Shown: positions 20,001 to 29,878, counted from the stretch's first letter. The stretch is DNA of 64,000 nt from Oegoconia quadripuncta (GCA_949316235.1 OX438749.1:31754022-31818021), one strand, 5' to 3'. Notes: generated by a model not told the origin, from the sequence alone. Numbers and translations: made by a program.

Positions 20001-21188
20001 TCAATTGATCAAGACTGTGCATTCCAACTACAACAGATTAACGTCCTGGAAGTCCGACCAGAGGTTATAGCTAACGAAACGAGAAAAGACAATGAACTAA
20101 GAATCTTAAGAGAAGCACTACAAGCTGGTCACTCGTTACGACAATACGGTTACAATGACAATGAATTTACGCTTCAAGATAACTGCATACTCAGAGGAAT
20201 ACGGGTAGTAATCCCACAAAACTTACGCGCTCGTGTGCTTGATGAACTTCACGCTGGACACGTTGGCATTCTTAAAATGAAATTGCTAGCCCGCAGCTAC
20301 ATATACTGGAAAAATATAGATAAAGACATCGAAAACAAAGTTAAATCCTGCAGAGCGTGTAGATTAGAACAGAATGAGTCCCCAAAAGCACCTCTTCACC
20401 ATTGGGAACAACCTAATGGTCCCTGGCAAAGACTACACATAGATTTTGCCGGACCTATCCTTGGACACCAGCTCCTGATTGTCGTAGATGCTTTCACAAA
20501 GTGGGTCGAAGTGTTTCCCACAAAAACTACGACAAGTTCATGGTGCATCCGTAAACTCAAGGAATTATTTTGCACTTTTGGTACACCATACACACTGGTT
20601 TCAGATAACGGACGGCAGTTCGTGTCTCAAGAGTTCAATTGTTACCTCTCTAGCTGCGGAGTAGAACACTTGACCTCAGCGCCTTACCACCCAGCTACTA
20701 ACGGTCAGGCTGAACGCTACGTGCAAACGATAAAGAAAGCGCTACGCGCAATGGACGGGGAGAGTGGTGATATTACAGATAAGCTGCTTATCCTGAAGTC
20801 CCGGCTTAGACGCACCCCTATCCAGAACGGCCAAACACCCTATGTATTAATGTTCAGTCGGGATGTCCGAACTAAGTTGCACGTAATGTTCAGAGATCCA
20901 TCCGCCCCGACTACGCTGAGAACCGAGAGCACACCGCCTTCCATCAGATCCTTCTCTGTAGGAGACCGAATCCAGGCCAGAGCCTACTCCGACCATAAAC
21001 GAAAATGGGAGTTCGGCACGATAGTGCGCCGGCTGGGCCGACTGCATTATGAGGTGCAAATCGATGATGGCGTTGTGTGGCGCAGGCACCTTGATCAACT
21101 GCTACCGGCCCCGGGAGTTGGGCAGCCAGGAATAGCGGCGGAGGACTGTCGTATACTGGCCACCTATACTCGACACTCATGCCGATGA
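17049..21188 (+). CDS. gag-pol: Gag-Pol polyprotein of a mag-like Ty3/gypsy retrotransposon
   Basis: A single 1379-codon frame. Residues 1-335 are Gag, with an N-terminal coiled-coil-like part and a capsid-like region (about 115-300). Two CCHC zinc knuckles follow (C343/C346/H351/C356 and C363/C366/H371/C376). The aspartic protease has D425-T-G. Reverse transcriptase spans about 540-780 with FFDD (707-710) in place of the common YxDD. RNase H has D856, E898 and D923. Integrase has the H1068/H1071...C1101/C1104 zinc site and the catalytic triad D1132, D1186, E1222 (D-x35-E). Start: the ATG adjoins the primer binding site, so no upstream start is available. The frame ends inside the 3' LTR (last 14 codons). 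No gag/pol frameshift or stop separates the domains, as in other single-ORF mag elements. All catalytic residues I checked are present. Product acts in cytoplasmic particles that copy the RNA into DNA and insert it into the genome. Confidence 0.95.
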   Translation: MSTSDIKKIKRTRASLRGFITKLENYVNSQETLPNEEIQSRLQSLQETLQKLQDIQSNIELETPDEEIEQEVETRYDFEEKCTMLKTKLLFLQKKYIHVAHSQTSSPQLNTTVLQERGPKINFQHFQEKETFRNFTKRLTVFFLLNKIEDAKMKVYTLLSAIPPELHERLYDLCSPNDPLYMTFDELTQILDEYVDPKPSIWALQHKFISRLQHENESVATYASELRRLSLNCEFKCQNCHKPTLESFLALQFIRGLRDSDIRTKILQERDTPPFSKLVYMATSIEMGKSENVRISADIHQHLDTVNKITTSTNRPNHSQSSSSRTGTQTSSPITVRDLKGKCFRCGKDDHRSNECGAIKSLCLKCKKMGHLARVCLQRTQNNYQLDDNTSNGSMGDINLIKSEMSEKFMITIKIENKPVCMEFDTGATLSSMSLKHYKNLNIQNKIFKTEMKLRTYTGEIIKPAGVTYVKGTYKDQIFNGKLYIINQNVDPIFGRSWMNELNVKLADIRAVRISEQSTKLDKLLVEYSTTVFRSDLGKIPNYRAHLNLKENTQPIFIKPRRIPYALKEKVDKEIERLCKEGVITKVDHSNWGTPIVPVVKPNGSIRLCADYKVTLNKVIQDEQYPIPIIEDIFTEMNGGKYFCTLDITQAYLNMVMDEESALLQTLSTHKGTYKVNRLMFGVKVAPSLWQKFMDQLLQGLDGVKCFFDDIIIQGASEDELLMRLKHVLQKLKDNNLRLNKEKCNFFKRSINYLGHTIDEDGLHKNKDKIKAILNTEKPTNINELRTFLGMANYYNKFIPNLASITSPLNELLKKEKDFTWTSKCENSFNNIKKEILSDRVLIHFDRNKPLILATDASPTGLGAVLSHKLTDGSERPIAFASRSLSTSEKKYSQIDKEATAIYWGIKKFFHYCYGRKFTLVTDHKPLTSIFHPHHTLPELSTMRLFHYAHFLSGFNYDVVYRASAKHSNADYLSRFPVEIAKETSIDQDCAFQLQQINVLEVRPEVIANETRKDNELRILREALQAGHSLRQYGYNDNEFTLQDNCILRGIRVVIPQNLRARVLDELHAGHVGILKMKLLARSYIYWKNIDKDIENKVKSCRACRLEQNESPKAPLHHWEQPNGPWQRLHIDFAGPILGHQLLIVVDAFTKWVEVFPTKTTTSSWCIRKLKELFCTFGTPYTLVSDNGRQFVSQEFNCYLSSCGVEHLTSAPYHPATNGQAERYVQTIKKALRAMDGESGDITDKLLILKSRLRRTPIQNGQTPYVLMFSRDVRTKLHVMFRDPSAPTTLRTESTPPSIRSFSVGDRIQARAYSDHKRKWEFGTIVRRLGRLHYEVQIDDGVVWRRHLDQLLPAPGVGQPGIAAEDCRILATYTRHSCR
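21134..21146 (+). promoter_or_regulatory. Probable polypurine tract
   Basis: AGCGGCGGAGGAC lies directly before the 3' LTR and inside the coding frame. Purine-rich with three interruptions, in the position required for plus-strand priming. Confidence 0.6.
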
Positions 21189-21266
21189 AGGTTGATGACA
21201 TCTGTCTTCATATTTTCTTATTACTGTGAATATACCTATTATTCTTAGAAAATGTGTATTTAATAA
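21147..21266 (+). repeat. 3' LTR (120 bp)
   Basis: Reads the same as 16917-17036 over its full length. It contains the polyprotein stop codon at 21186-21188. Followed by the ACCC target duplication (21267-21270) and the displaced SINE tail with A-run to about 21291. Confidence 0.92.
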
Positions 21267-21292
21267 ACCCATTATGCATTAAAAAAAAAAAG

Positions 21293-21895
21293 CCCAGGGA
21301 AAATACGGTTTTAACCTCTGAAAAACGAATTAACGCGATTTTCTTGAAACATTTAATAAAGTGTTGTAAATGTAGTAACTTATAAGGGTTCTTAATAATA
21401 ATAATAATAAATGTGGTAGCAATTGCTAACAATTAAGCATTTGTAAGAAACACAAGTACTAAGTAAGGAACTAAATGAGCTAAAGTTGAAAAATGTGTTT
21501 ATTAAAAAAAAACGTGGCTCACTGATGGGTATTTCTTTACATTCAAAACAACGTTTAGGGAAATTATCTTCACAAAATATTAGTTCTTATTTTTAACTCT
21601 TAAGCAATGCAGCTCGACGACATTTTCAGCTAAAACACATGCATGCCTAACTATAACATGCTTAGTTTTTTACCCATCAATAAGTTAACTGTGTTTAACA
21701 AAAGTATACCTAATTAAATATCAGTTATTATTTATTGTTATTAAGATACAAATTAAAAATAAGGTTTTCTAAAAAAATCTAGACTAAGCGCTCGTTTCTT
21801 TTTAGGCTTAATTATTCAAAATTACATTTCTAATATGTACCTCTATAAGATAGCAATCATATAAGTCGATTCTGAATTATGTTCTAATTAACAAA
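21293..21895 (+). repeat. Dispersed ~600-bp noncoding repeat, copy 1
   Basis: Begins AGCCCAGGGAAAATACGG and holds AACATGCTTAGTTTTTTACC, TAAGTTAACTGTGTTTAACA and ATCTAGACTAAGC. The same order of blocks occurs inverted at 29278-29878 and 45530-46336. No ORF, no inverted ends and no tail seen; origin unknown. Confidence 0.75.
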
Positions 21896-22018
21896 TTGAT
21901 TCGTATATATTCTCTAAAATTACATGTAACAGAGTGGGGGACTTAGTAAAAGAAAAATACTATTAGTACAACGAATAATAAAATAAATAAAATTACCAAT
22001 ATAATACATATATTTAAT

Positions 22019-22262
22019 GGAACTAACCCGTCTCTTCCCGTGGGTGTCGTAAAAGGCGACTAAGGGATTTTCCAACAAAAACACATTTGCACGTTTCAAT
22101 GAGCTCACCCCCTGTCCCGTGTGCATTTCTTTATATTTCATAAGGTGAATCGTGGATGTTGTTTCCATCAGTAAACTTTTAATGTTTGAACACACAAACA
22201 CTATTGTTTGGGGTATCTATGACCACCACCATGGGATAAAAGTCGTGACGTTATGTATGTAA
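22019..22262 (+). mobile_element. CCCGTGGGTG repeat (SINE-like, family 4), complete
   Basis: CTCTTCCCGTGGGTGTCGTA, AAAGGCGACTAAGGGATTTT, GTGAATCGTGGATGTTGTTT, then GGGATAAAAGTCGTGACGTT and ATGTATG repeats. No tRNA-like boxes recognised. Confidence 0.65.
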
Positions 22263-22289
22263 ATATATACATAATATTAAATATATGTT

Positions 22290-22765
22290 ATCAACTTCAA
22301 ACTTCAAGCATTTATTTCAACGTAAGATACATGCTATCATTTGTTAAATGTCAATTTAAATCTACTGGAAATAAAAAAGGTTTATTGCATTTAGGAAACC
22401 GCTTAGGAAAGGGGAATTATCTGTGGGAAAAGAGGCGGCGCAAGAAACCCAGAGGATCATTGTTGTCCTTTTTTTTAAAATAAAGTATCTAACTAATACA
22501 GTTTTATTATTTTGGGGAGCTGGTCGAAGTACACCAAGCGTGTTTGTCATTCAGGTAATCATTAATTTTATAATAACCTTTTTTTGCTAATGTTATTTTG
22601 ACATGATCTTTAATTTTTTTCTCAGTTAGATTAATGATATTCTCAGGTATAAGGAAACCTACATACACGTATAATAATATCACCAAAGACCTTTTCTTAA
22701 ATACTGCAATTGAGAGGATGTCTTGAATTCCGGGGCAGTTTATTCCACAGCATTGTTTAAACACT
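22290..22765 (-). pseudogene. LINE ORF2 C-terminus and 3' UTR, minus strand (subfamily 2)
   Basis: Encodes LIPENIINLTEKKIKDHVKI then TLAKKGYYKINDYLNDKHAW; the 3' UTR (reversed) holds TTTATTTCAACGTAAGATAC and a CTTGAAGTTTGAAGTTTG-type tail. A sister copy lies at 31930-32610. Confidence 0.75.
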
Positions 22766-22801
22766 GAAAGAGTGAAAATAAAAGTTTGTGGTGACTCTAG
22801 G

Positions 22802-22960
22802 GCCCGTATTAATAAACCATTCTCAAGATTGAGAACAGTCTTGGGAGCAGTCTCAAGTAAACGTATTGATTAATAAACATAACTTGAGACCTGAAACGCA
22901 TGTGCTTACCAAGCAGTATACTCACTTGAGACGTGCGCGTATTAATTAACGAAACATTCA
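22802..22960 (+). mobile_element. MITE B fragment (GGCCCGTATTAATAAACC end)
   Basis: The left end and TTGAGAACAGTCTTG block match 1228-1555; the right half is replaced by a LINE tail (ACGTTGAAATAAATGCTTGA with TTGAAGTTTGAAG) at 22962-23018. Confidence 0.65.
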
Positions 22961-23375
22961 ACAAATGATATCATGATCTTACGTTGAAATAAATGCTTGA
23001 AGTTTGAAGTTTGAATCTTGTATGAAATCTTGTAAGAATAGCTTTAGCCGGCTTAATAAAGAGGACTTATGTCTACATGACTACTTATCAGAATAATATC
23101 GTTACCGGGCCGGCCCCTCGAATCTGTGCCAAACCTCCTCATGTATATCACACCTGAGCAAGACAAAATTCAAATTTACATGTTTCGCTTCGCAATTTAT
23201 TCTAAACCAGTTCCATTCTATTATTAGGGCCTGATTTGTACTTAGGTACAATCGGGTTTGAAAGTGCATATCCAGTTCTTCAATGTATAAGAAGGGATTT
23301 TATAAAATAAAATAATAATAAGCATAATTCTTCATTGCTTAAGTGTGGCCCAATTTGAACGTCGCGTTTTTATAA

Positions 23376-23830
23376 CCGCCTCCGTGGCTCAATGTAAACG
23401 ACATTGGGTTCGCGATTCGGAGGTCGCGGGTTCGATCCCCAGCGGGGTACAGTGGTAGGGCATTTTAAATGTCCGCCTGGCTAGCTATCTTTCTTATCAT
23501 GGACATAGCTGTCTTATTATCATATATAATTATCTAATCACATGCTCGTTCTCCTCTGGGGAGTCAGTTTTGTGAATGAGCAGTAAATTTAAATGTAATA
23601 TTAATATTAATAGTGACGTTTTCAAGTAATAATTTTATCCTATGGAATAAAATATTTTGATTTGATTTAATATCTAAATCTGCCGCCAAAACAACAAATA
23701 AAATATTTTGATTTGATTTAATATCTAAATCTGCCGCCAAAACAACAATGTTAATAGCATTGTTGTTTCGGTTGTCAGAGATAAGATATCCAGTTCCCCA
23801 AATAAGATGGGGTTTCCGGGTCAATACATT
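23376..23830 (+). mobile_element. SINE family 1 interrupted by a LINE tail
   Basis: Head GCCTCCGTGGCTCAATG, B box GGGTTCGATCCCC and body are present up to about 23493. A GATTT-tailed LINE 3' end (23500-23672) then intervenes, and the SINE resumes at ATCTAAATCTGCCGCC. A ~50-bp unit covering the LINE tail and the resumed SINE is tandemly repeated (23645-23745). Confidence 0.85.
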
Positions 23831-24475
23831 AAATTATAAAAACTAAATATTTTTTTTACATAGTATTAAAAAAGATGCAGTATGCAGTGACCCATAGGTC
23901 CGTCTAACAAGTTTGCATTGTCACTGTCGACTTTCTCGAGAAAAGAGATAGTGCAGTGCCGCTCGGCAAAGAATGTCGTATGTGCCAATTGAATAAAATA
24001 TTTCTACAGAGAATACTATTTGGTCTATCACAAAATTACTTAATGATTGATATTTCTAATTATGTAAGGGATATTCAAGAATAATTTCATCTTGATATAT
24101 CAAGTACTAAGGCACATTTTGCATTTTCGCTTACTTTTGAGAGGTCATTTCGCAATTTTTTTATATCGAATAAAATTACGTCATTCGTGTTTTGGCTGTA
24201 ATAGATATATGGGTCATATCGTATAGATTTCCATGTATTTTTTTCACAATCACAAATTCCGGACATTTTACGAAGGGCAAGCCTTAAATGTGGAAAATTA
24301 TATCAGTCAAATGACCATCCCTACTGCGGCTGCATGTATTGGTCCTTTTGACGAAATTTTTCACGACGAGTATACAGATAACAGTCAATGGTGACAGTTG
24401 CTCTTGGAACATGAGGAAAAGTGGTTTCAAGAAGACGGAGCGACATGCCATACAGCGACGGAAACCTTGGCATAA

Positions 24476-24614
24476 AATAAATGAAAAACATCCATAACTC
24501 GGGAACACATGTCTGTATTCATCATACAAACATATGCCCCTAGCGGGATTCGAATCCGCAACCTTTTGGTATAGTGGCCAGAGTTGCTAACCACTACACC
24601 AAGCAGGTCGTCAG
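24476..24614 (-). mobile_element. SINE family 2, 5' half, minus strand
   Basis: On the minus strand GGTGTAGTGGTTAGCAACTC, GGTTGCGGATTCGAATCCCG and ACATGTGTTCCCGAGTTATG. The distal half and tail are missing. Confidence 0.8.
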
Positions 24615-24920
24615 TTAATTATTAATAAACAATTTTAAATCTATTTATCTGTGTTTTCATACATGAGCTTCACAGGTTGCTCCCATACTGCTCTGTCGGA
24701 AACCACACGGCCATTAAAATAGTAATAATTTTATTTAAGCAAAAATTTGACGACAGGCCCTGACCATGTCTAGAGGTCGCGGCTGGGGGCATATGTATGA
24801 GGACTACGGACATTATACATAATAATTATATATGTTTACATTTATATTATGTATATGTCGCGACGGAATTTATAATTTGGAGGGTCGTACGACTATCATA
24901 ACACGCGGTTTGCTACAAAC

Positions 24921-25230
24921 ACCGCCTCCGTGGTTCAATGTAAACAACATTAGGTTTACGATTAGGAGGTCGCGGATTCGATCCCCAGCGGGCTACATGT
25001 TTAAGTACTCGGTTTGGTTGGTGGTAGGGCATTTTAAAATGTCCGCCTGGCTAGCTACCACCATCTTATCTAAATCTGCCGCCAAACGCCAAAGCGGTTG
25101 TCAGAGATAAGATAGCCAGTCCCCAAAATGTGTCGTGGTTTCCGGGTCAGTACGCTTCCACCTTCAACCTCATCTTCACTTAACAAAGGTGTGTTTGAGG
25201 TCAAGTACGAACCCGTCGTGCATAAAAAAA
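24921..25230 (+). mobile_element. SINE family 1, full length
   Basis: From CCGCCTCCGTGGTTCAATG to ACGAACCCGTCGTGCATAAA, with a small loss after GCCGCCAAACGCC. B box mutated to GGATTCGATCCCC. Confidence 0.88.
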
Positions 25231-25244
25231 GAAAATAAGTGAAC

Positions 25245-25536
25245 CTGGAGGCGAATCGCGCTATTTTACCGTTCGAACGGAACGATTTTCGTTTTGGTTT
25301 AGCTTTACTTTAGCTGGTGTAAAAAATGGTTTCGAGTTATTTTTTGTGAACAATTATGTCGTTGATGCTACCAAAGTAAAACCGAACCCAAAATGCTTAG
25401 GGTTAACCACACGTATAAAAAAAACTAGGTTAATTTCCGTTCAAATGATTAGCGCGATACGAAATGTGGTTAACGTAACGATTTTGGTTATGGTTTAGCT
25501 TTCATATTATCGTTCAAACTTAGCGCGTTCGGTCCC
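25245..25536. mobile_element. MITE C (GAATCGCGCTATTTTACCG end)
   Basis: Ends GAGGCGAATCGCGCTATTTT and the inverted AGCGCGTTCGGTCCCC are imperfect inverted repeats; interior TTTGGTTTAGCTTTACTTTA and GATGCTACCAAAGTAAAAC. An inverted relative occupies 37090-37397. Confidence 0.65.
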
Positions 25537-25574
25537 CAGGTGGCGCTGGTATCGCCGTTGTACCCGTTTAGTTT

Positions 25575-25985
25575 TATTTTTTTAAAGAGACTGATGAAAG
25601 TAGAATGCATGTGGCAGAGATGAGAATGCTAAGATGGATGTGTGGTGTGACTAGCATGGATAAGATCAGGAATGAGTATATCAGAGGAAGTCTAAAAGTG
25701 GCGCCAATAACAGAAAAGTTGAGGAGTAATAGGTTAGCATGGTTTGGGCACATTATGAGGAGGGATGAAAGGCACGTAACAAGACGAGTGTTAAGTATGA
25801 ATGTGGAGGGATACAGAGGTTAGAGGAAGACCAAAGAAGGTGTGGATAGACTGCGTGAGGAATGATATGTGTGTGAAAGGGGTGAGTACGGAGATGACGG
25901 CTGATAGAGGAGAGTGGAAGAGGATGACATGTTGTGCCGACCCCACCTAGAGTGGGATAAGGGCAGGAAAATGATGATTTTGATC
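25575..25985 (+). pseudogene. RTE-clade LINE reverse transcriptase C-terminus
   Basis: Encodes VAEMRMLRWMCGVTSMDKIR, NEYIRGSLKVAPITEKLRSN, RLAWFGHIMRRDERHVTRRV. After a frameshift near 25820 it continues RKTKEGVDRLREE-like in one frame and VWIDCVRNDMCVKGVSTEMT, ADRGEWKRMTCCADPT in another. This is the conserved tail of RTE-type ORF2. 5'-truncated, frameshifted; ends GATGATTTTGATC. Confidence 0.85.
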
Positions 25986-26204
25986 AGTATTTTCGCTGAG
26001 CCCCCACACCTAGGAGTCTGTGGTGCACAATTTGAGTACCTCTGGCTGCTTTACCTGATTATCAAAATCGTAGAAATAATCTAGAATATGTAAACCGGTA
26101 GGTCAACTAACAGTGTAGATAAACTGTATACTTATCTTAAATAACGTAGAGTTCCGGTTTTCATGATTTATTAATAGAGTTTTGAATCCGAACTCGTTAC
26201 GGAC

Positions 26205-26293
26205 AACCTGTTTGGTGTAGTGTAGTGGTTAGAAAAAAAACTCTGATTGTTATACCAAAAGATCGCGGGCTCGAATCCCGTTAGGGGCATATA
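26205..26293 (+). mobile_element. SINE family 2, head only
   Basis: GTTTGGTGTAGTGTAGTGGT with duplicated GTAGT, then GATCGCGGGCTCGAATCCCG. Only the tRNA-like 85 bp remain. Confidence 0.75.
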
Positions 26294-26362
26294 CAAAATA
26301 CAATACAGATACAAAAAGTTTTTATTTTCTCTCACAAAAATGTAGGTATAATACTTAACAAC

Positions 26363-26505
26363 GGTGTCGATTCGGATGTACACCAACTAAACTAAAACCA
26401 GTTTTGGAGTGGTGCCGTCGCATCGTACTGTTCCAGGGAGAAAGACAGTACTACTCTAAAACTGGTTTTAGTTTAATTTAGTTGGTGTACATCCGTTTCG
26501 ACACC
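26363..26505. mobile_element. Foldback MITE D, copy 1
   Basis: GTGTCGATTCGGATGTACAC and ACTAAACTAAAACCAGTTTT at left are mirrored at right, giving arms of ~55 bp around a ~35-bp loop. The second copy is 47352-47495 with the loop in the opposite orientation; a half arm persists near 56695-56740. Confidence 0.85.
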
Positions 26506-26828
26506 AATATGTGCTTAAAATTATGACGTACTTATATAAAATAGTTTTTGAGAGAGACTGGTGTCCGTACTAGGAAACCTGTGTGACAGATCACCAGCCT
26601 CTCACCCTCTGGAGTGGCTCTCGCATTGTGAGACAGTATGGTCAGTATGTGGCCAAAAACTTTAATTGTGTGTGTGAGAGGGGGTGCGGGGGTGTGTGTG
26701 TGGGGGGGCTGTGTGTCCCCCACTGTGTGTGTGTATATGTATGTATATACGGGGGTGTGGGTGTATTCTACCAGAATTTTGTAATAATTACATACCTATG
26801 TAGTTTTGTTAGATAATTACTTACCTAT

Positions 26829-27160
26829 GTGACGACGTGGCTCAATGTAAACAACATTGGGTTTACGATTCGTAGGTTGCATGTTCGAACCCCAGCGGGG
26901 TACATGTTTAAGTACTCGGTTTGGTTGGTGGCAGGGCATTTTAAACGTCCGCCTGGCTAGCTACCACCATCTTATCTAAATCTGCCGCCAAACAGCAATG
27001 TTAATAGCATTGTTGTGTTCCGGTTGTCAGAGATAAAATAGCCAGTCCCCCAAATGTGTTGGGGTTTCCGGGTCAGCACGCTTCCCCCTTCGACCTTATC
27101 TTTACTTACCATCAGGTGTGATTGAGGTCATGTACCAACCCGTTGTGCATAAAAAAAAAG
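26829..27160 (+). mobile_element. SINE family 1, full length
   Basis: GACGTGGCTCAATGTAAAC head, B box TGTTCGAACCCC, complete body and tail ACCAACCCGTTGTGCATAAA with A-run. Confidence 0.9.
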
Positions 27161-27404
27161 ATAGTTTTTTAGAGGCGGATTAAATTGAAATAAAGCCAAA
27201 TAAAAAAAAACAAAAAGCCCAACTGCAAAAAAATTTAATTATGCAAAACAAATTAATGGGTCCCGCCTGCTATCAACCTTAATTGCTCGGGTAAATTATG
27301 ACTGAACATTCCGATGTTATCAATATTACAAACAAAATTGTATTTTAATATAAAAATCAATTATATTAGTTTATACAAGGTTACACTTTGTTTTTTAACT
27401 TTAA

Positions 27405-27605
27405 GTACGGGCCATAGTCCGCCACGCTGGCCTAACGCCTAACGCTTCACATGCCTTAAAATTTTTATTTCTCAGGCATGCAGGTTTCCTCGCGATGTTA
27501 TGCAGAATGCACAAAAGTAATTAAATTAAATTTAAAAACTCATTGGTACATGGCCTGCCTGGGAATCGAACCCGGACCTCCTAAATTGGGATACCTGAGC
27601 CCCCG
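27405..27605 (-). mobile_element. tRNA-derived SINE of a third type, minus strand
   Basis: On the minus strand: GGAGGTCCGGGTTCGATTCC (B box) followed by CAGGCAGGCCATGTACC, and further on ATAACATCGCGAGGAAACCT and GCATGCCTGAGAAATAAA, a SINE layout I recall as common in moth genomes. Confidence 0.6.
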
Positions 27606-27868
27606 ACCCTCGTAGGTAAGAGAACGGGAAAACGGGATCGCTGCAGTTAAACGCTCGCTGAGGTAAAATTGTAGAAAATTACCACGTGAAAAATTTAAAA
27701 TGTGGGATTTTTTGTAGGAGCGGTAAAAACGCAATCGCCGCTGGTAGACAATCACTGAGATAGGATTTTGGAAAATTCATACGAGAAATTTTCACTGTCT
27801 GTGACATAATTTTATATTTATCTATCTGTGGTCTCGTTCTTTATATGTCAGTGTCATATAAGTGATTG

Positions 27869-28230
27869 GCTTTTTGGCGGGATCTCGGCGAGTGAAGTTG
27901 CATTTTTCTTTATAATTCTTATAATTTGTGCATTCTAACTTTTGAAGCTTAATAATGGCAGAATATTGTGCAGCAAACGTTAGTGATGGTGTACCAGTGA
28001 AGGGAAAAGTAAATTAAAGTGCGTAACGAAGCTTTCGGATTCCCACAAGAAGCCGCCAAAATCTTTTGTAAAGCATTCGCCACTTTACTGAAGAATGACT
28101 TGACCGTGACTAGACTTATACGACGAATCACTTGTTTTGACTGAGACTGACTTATAAACTGAAGAAATAAGAGAAATAAGACATGGCTGTATCTAAGCCC
28201 TTTGCCTTCTACGAGAGGAGAGAATAAAAC
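27869..28230 (+). mobile_element. GGCGGG retroposon, copy 3, with the alternative 3' tail
   Basis: Body as in copy 2. After ATAAACTGAAGAAATAAG the end differs: GACATGGCTGTATCTAAGCC then CTTTGCCTTCTACGAGAGG. Copy 4 (inverted, 28750-29066) carries the same alternative tail. Confidence 0.8.
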
Positions 28231-28383
28231 AAAAAAAAATCGATCGCTCTTGGTAAATAAAATTTTATCTATTGGAAGCATTGGAAGTGATTTACGTATT
28301 TAACTCAGTACAAAATCAAGTCGTAAACATTCACCGAAACGCGTTTTTAGCATGTCCAATTTCTATTTATATTTATTTATTTT

Positions 28384-28590
28384 ATCATTTATTGCACACA
28401 AGAAAAAAAACATACAGATACAACATAATAGAGACGACACAACAGGTTCTGCTTATTTCTACAATGAAATTTCTTCCAGCCGACCTACGAAAGAGAGATA
28501 TGACTGGGTTATACATGTATTGTATGTATATATGTATGTATTGTATCGAGTTACACGCGGACGAAGTCGCGGGTGCAACGCTAATTTGTA
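28384..28590. mobile_element. LINE 3' UTR and dispersed repeat scraps
   Basis: TTTATTGCACACAAGAAAAA (reversed polyadenylation-end of a LINE 3' UTR) is followed by TATG-rich DNA and ACACGCGGACGAAGTCGCGG, the terminus of the CCGCGGCTTCGC repeat found whole at 39838. Confidence 0.5.
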
Positions 28591-28749
28591 AATAATTCTT
28601 CGTAGGATACATTTTATTTCCTTGTTTACATGTGGTTTACATTCTCGGACGTGATTGGCTGTCATTATCGCAAATTGCTAGGTAGCGGATAATGTCACGT
28701 GGGGACGTTTTGTATAATGAATGATGAATGAATGACATCGAACTCAATT

Positions 28750-29066
28750 ATTTTTATTCATTCCTCTCGGAGAAGGCAAAGGGCTTAGATACAGCCATGT
28801 CTTATTTCTTTTATTTCTTCAGTTTAGTGAAGTCAGTCAGAAAACAAGTCAGTCGTTGTAACCTTGGCGTATACAGTCTAGTCATGGTCAAGTCTTTAGA
28901 AAATTGGCAGAATTTACGAAAGCTTTTGGTGACTTCTTGTGGGAACCCGAAAGCTTCATTACGCACTTTCATTTACACTTCCCTTCACTTGTACATCAAC
29001 CTGCTTTGCTGCACAATATTTTGCCATGTTAACTTTCAAAACTCAGACGCACAAGTTACAAGAAAT
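28750..29066 (-). mobile_element. GGCGGG retroposon, copy 4, alternative tail, inverted
   Basis: Reversed CTCGGAGAAGGCAAAGGGCT and AGATACAGCCATGTCTTATT tail, then body blocks GAAAGCTTCATTACGCACTT and CTGCACAATATTTTGCCAT. More diverged than copies 5-7 and 5'-truncated. Confidence 0.75.
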
Positions 29067-29104
29067 AAATAGCCCAGGGAAAATACAGTAAAAAATTGTT
29101 CTTC

Positions 29105-29280
29105 TTCAATTTATGATCTGCTCTTATTGGTGGAGTAATGACCACGTCTCTCTACTTTCCGCCCTCGTTTTAACCTCTTGGTACGACACGACATTCACCT
29201 TTTCTTTCTCTTGGTCAAAGTAATTACGCCTAGATCTGCCTCTTCCTCTCTTTCCTTCAATCTTTCCCTCAATTATTAGC
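29105..29280 (-). pseudogene. LINE ORF2 C-terminal remnant (SYQEVK motif), minus strand
   Basis: Encodes IEGKIEGKRGRGRSRRNYFD, QEKEKVNVVSYQEVKTRAES, RETWSLLHQ then a stop. Same family as 8880-9085 and 43618-43757. Confidence 0.7.
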
Positions 29281-29878
29281 TTAGCTAGACATAATTCAGA
29301 ACTGAATTATTTAGGTTGCTATCTTATAGAGGTATATTAGAGATATAATTTTGAAGAACCAAGTCTAAAAAAAACGATAGCTTAGTCTAGATTTTTTTAG
29401 AAAACACTGTTTTTAATTTCGTATAATTAAAATAACAAATTCGATAATTTAATAATAATCGATAACAATTCGGTAATAACAATAAAATACTAAGTGATAT
29501 TTGTTTAGGTAGACTTTTGTTAAACACAGTTACCTTATTGATGGATAAAAAGCTAAGCATGTTATAGTTAGGCATGCGATTTTAGCTGAAAATGTCGTCG
29601 AGCAGCATTACTTAAGAAATAAAAATGAGAACGAATATTTTGTAACGATAATTTCCCTAAATGTTTTGAATTGAAAGAAATACCCATAAATTCAGCATTT
29701 TTTCTTAAAAGAAACACATTTTTCAACTTTAGCTTATAAGTATTACTTACTTAGTACTTTCGTTTTTTACAAACGCTTAATTTTTAGCAATTGTTACTAC
29801 ATTTACAACACTTTATTAAATGTTTAAAGAAAATTGCGGTTATGTGTTTTCCGAGGCCTAAACGTATTGTCCCTGAAC
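29278..29878 (-). repeat. Dispersed ~600-bp noncoding repeat, copy 2 (inverted)
   Basis: Mirror of 21293-21895: TAGCTTAGCTAGACATAATT at left, GGATAAAAAGCTAAGCATG in the middle, and the end complementing TTCAGGGACAATACG. Starts exactly where the LINE remnant ends. Confidence 0.75.

Larger units (their letters stand above)
16917..21266 (+). mobile_element. Complete mag-like Ty3/gypsy LTR retrotransposon
   Basis: The element has 120-bp LTRs at 16917-17036 and 21147-21266 that appear identical by eye, a tRNA-Ser-type primer binding site, one uninterrupted gag-pol frame and a purine-rich tract before the 3' LTR. ACCC (or AACCC) flanks both ends as target duplication. Short LTRs, a single ORF and a tRNA-Ser primer are features of the mag lineage. 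No envelope frame. Identical LTRs and an intact ORF point to a very recent insertion that may be transposition-competent. Confidence 0.93.
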
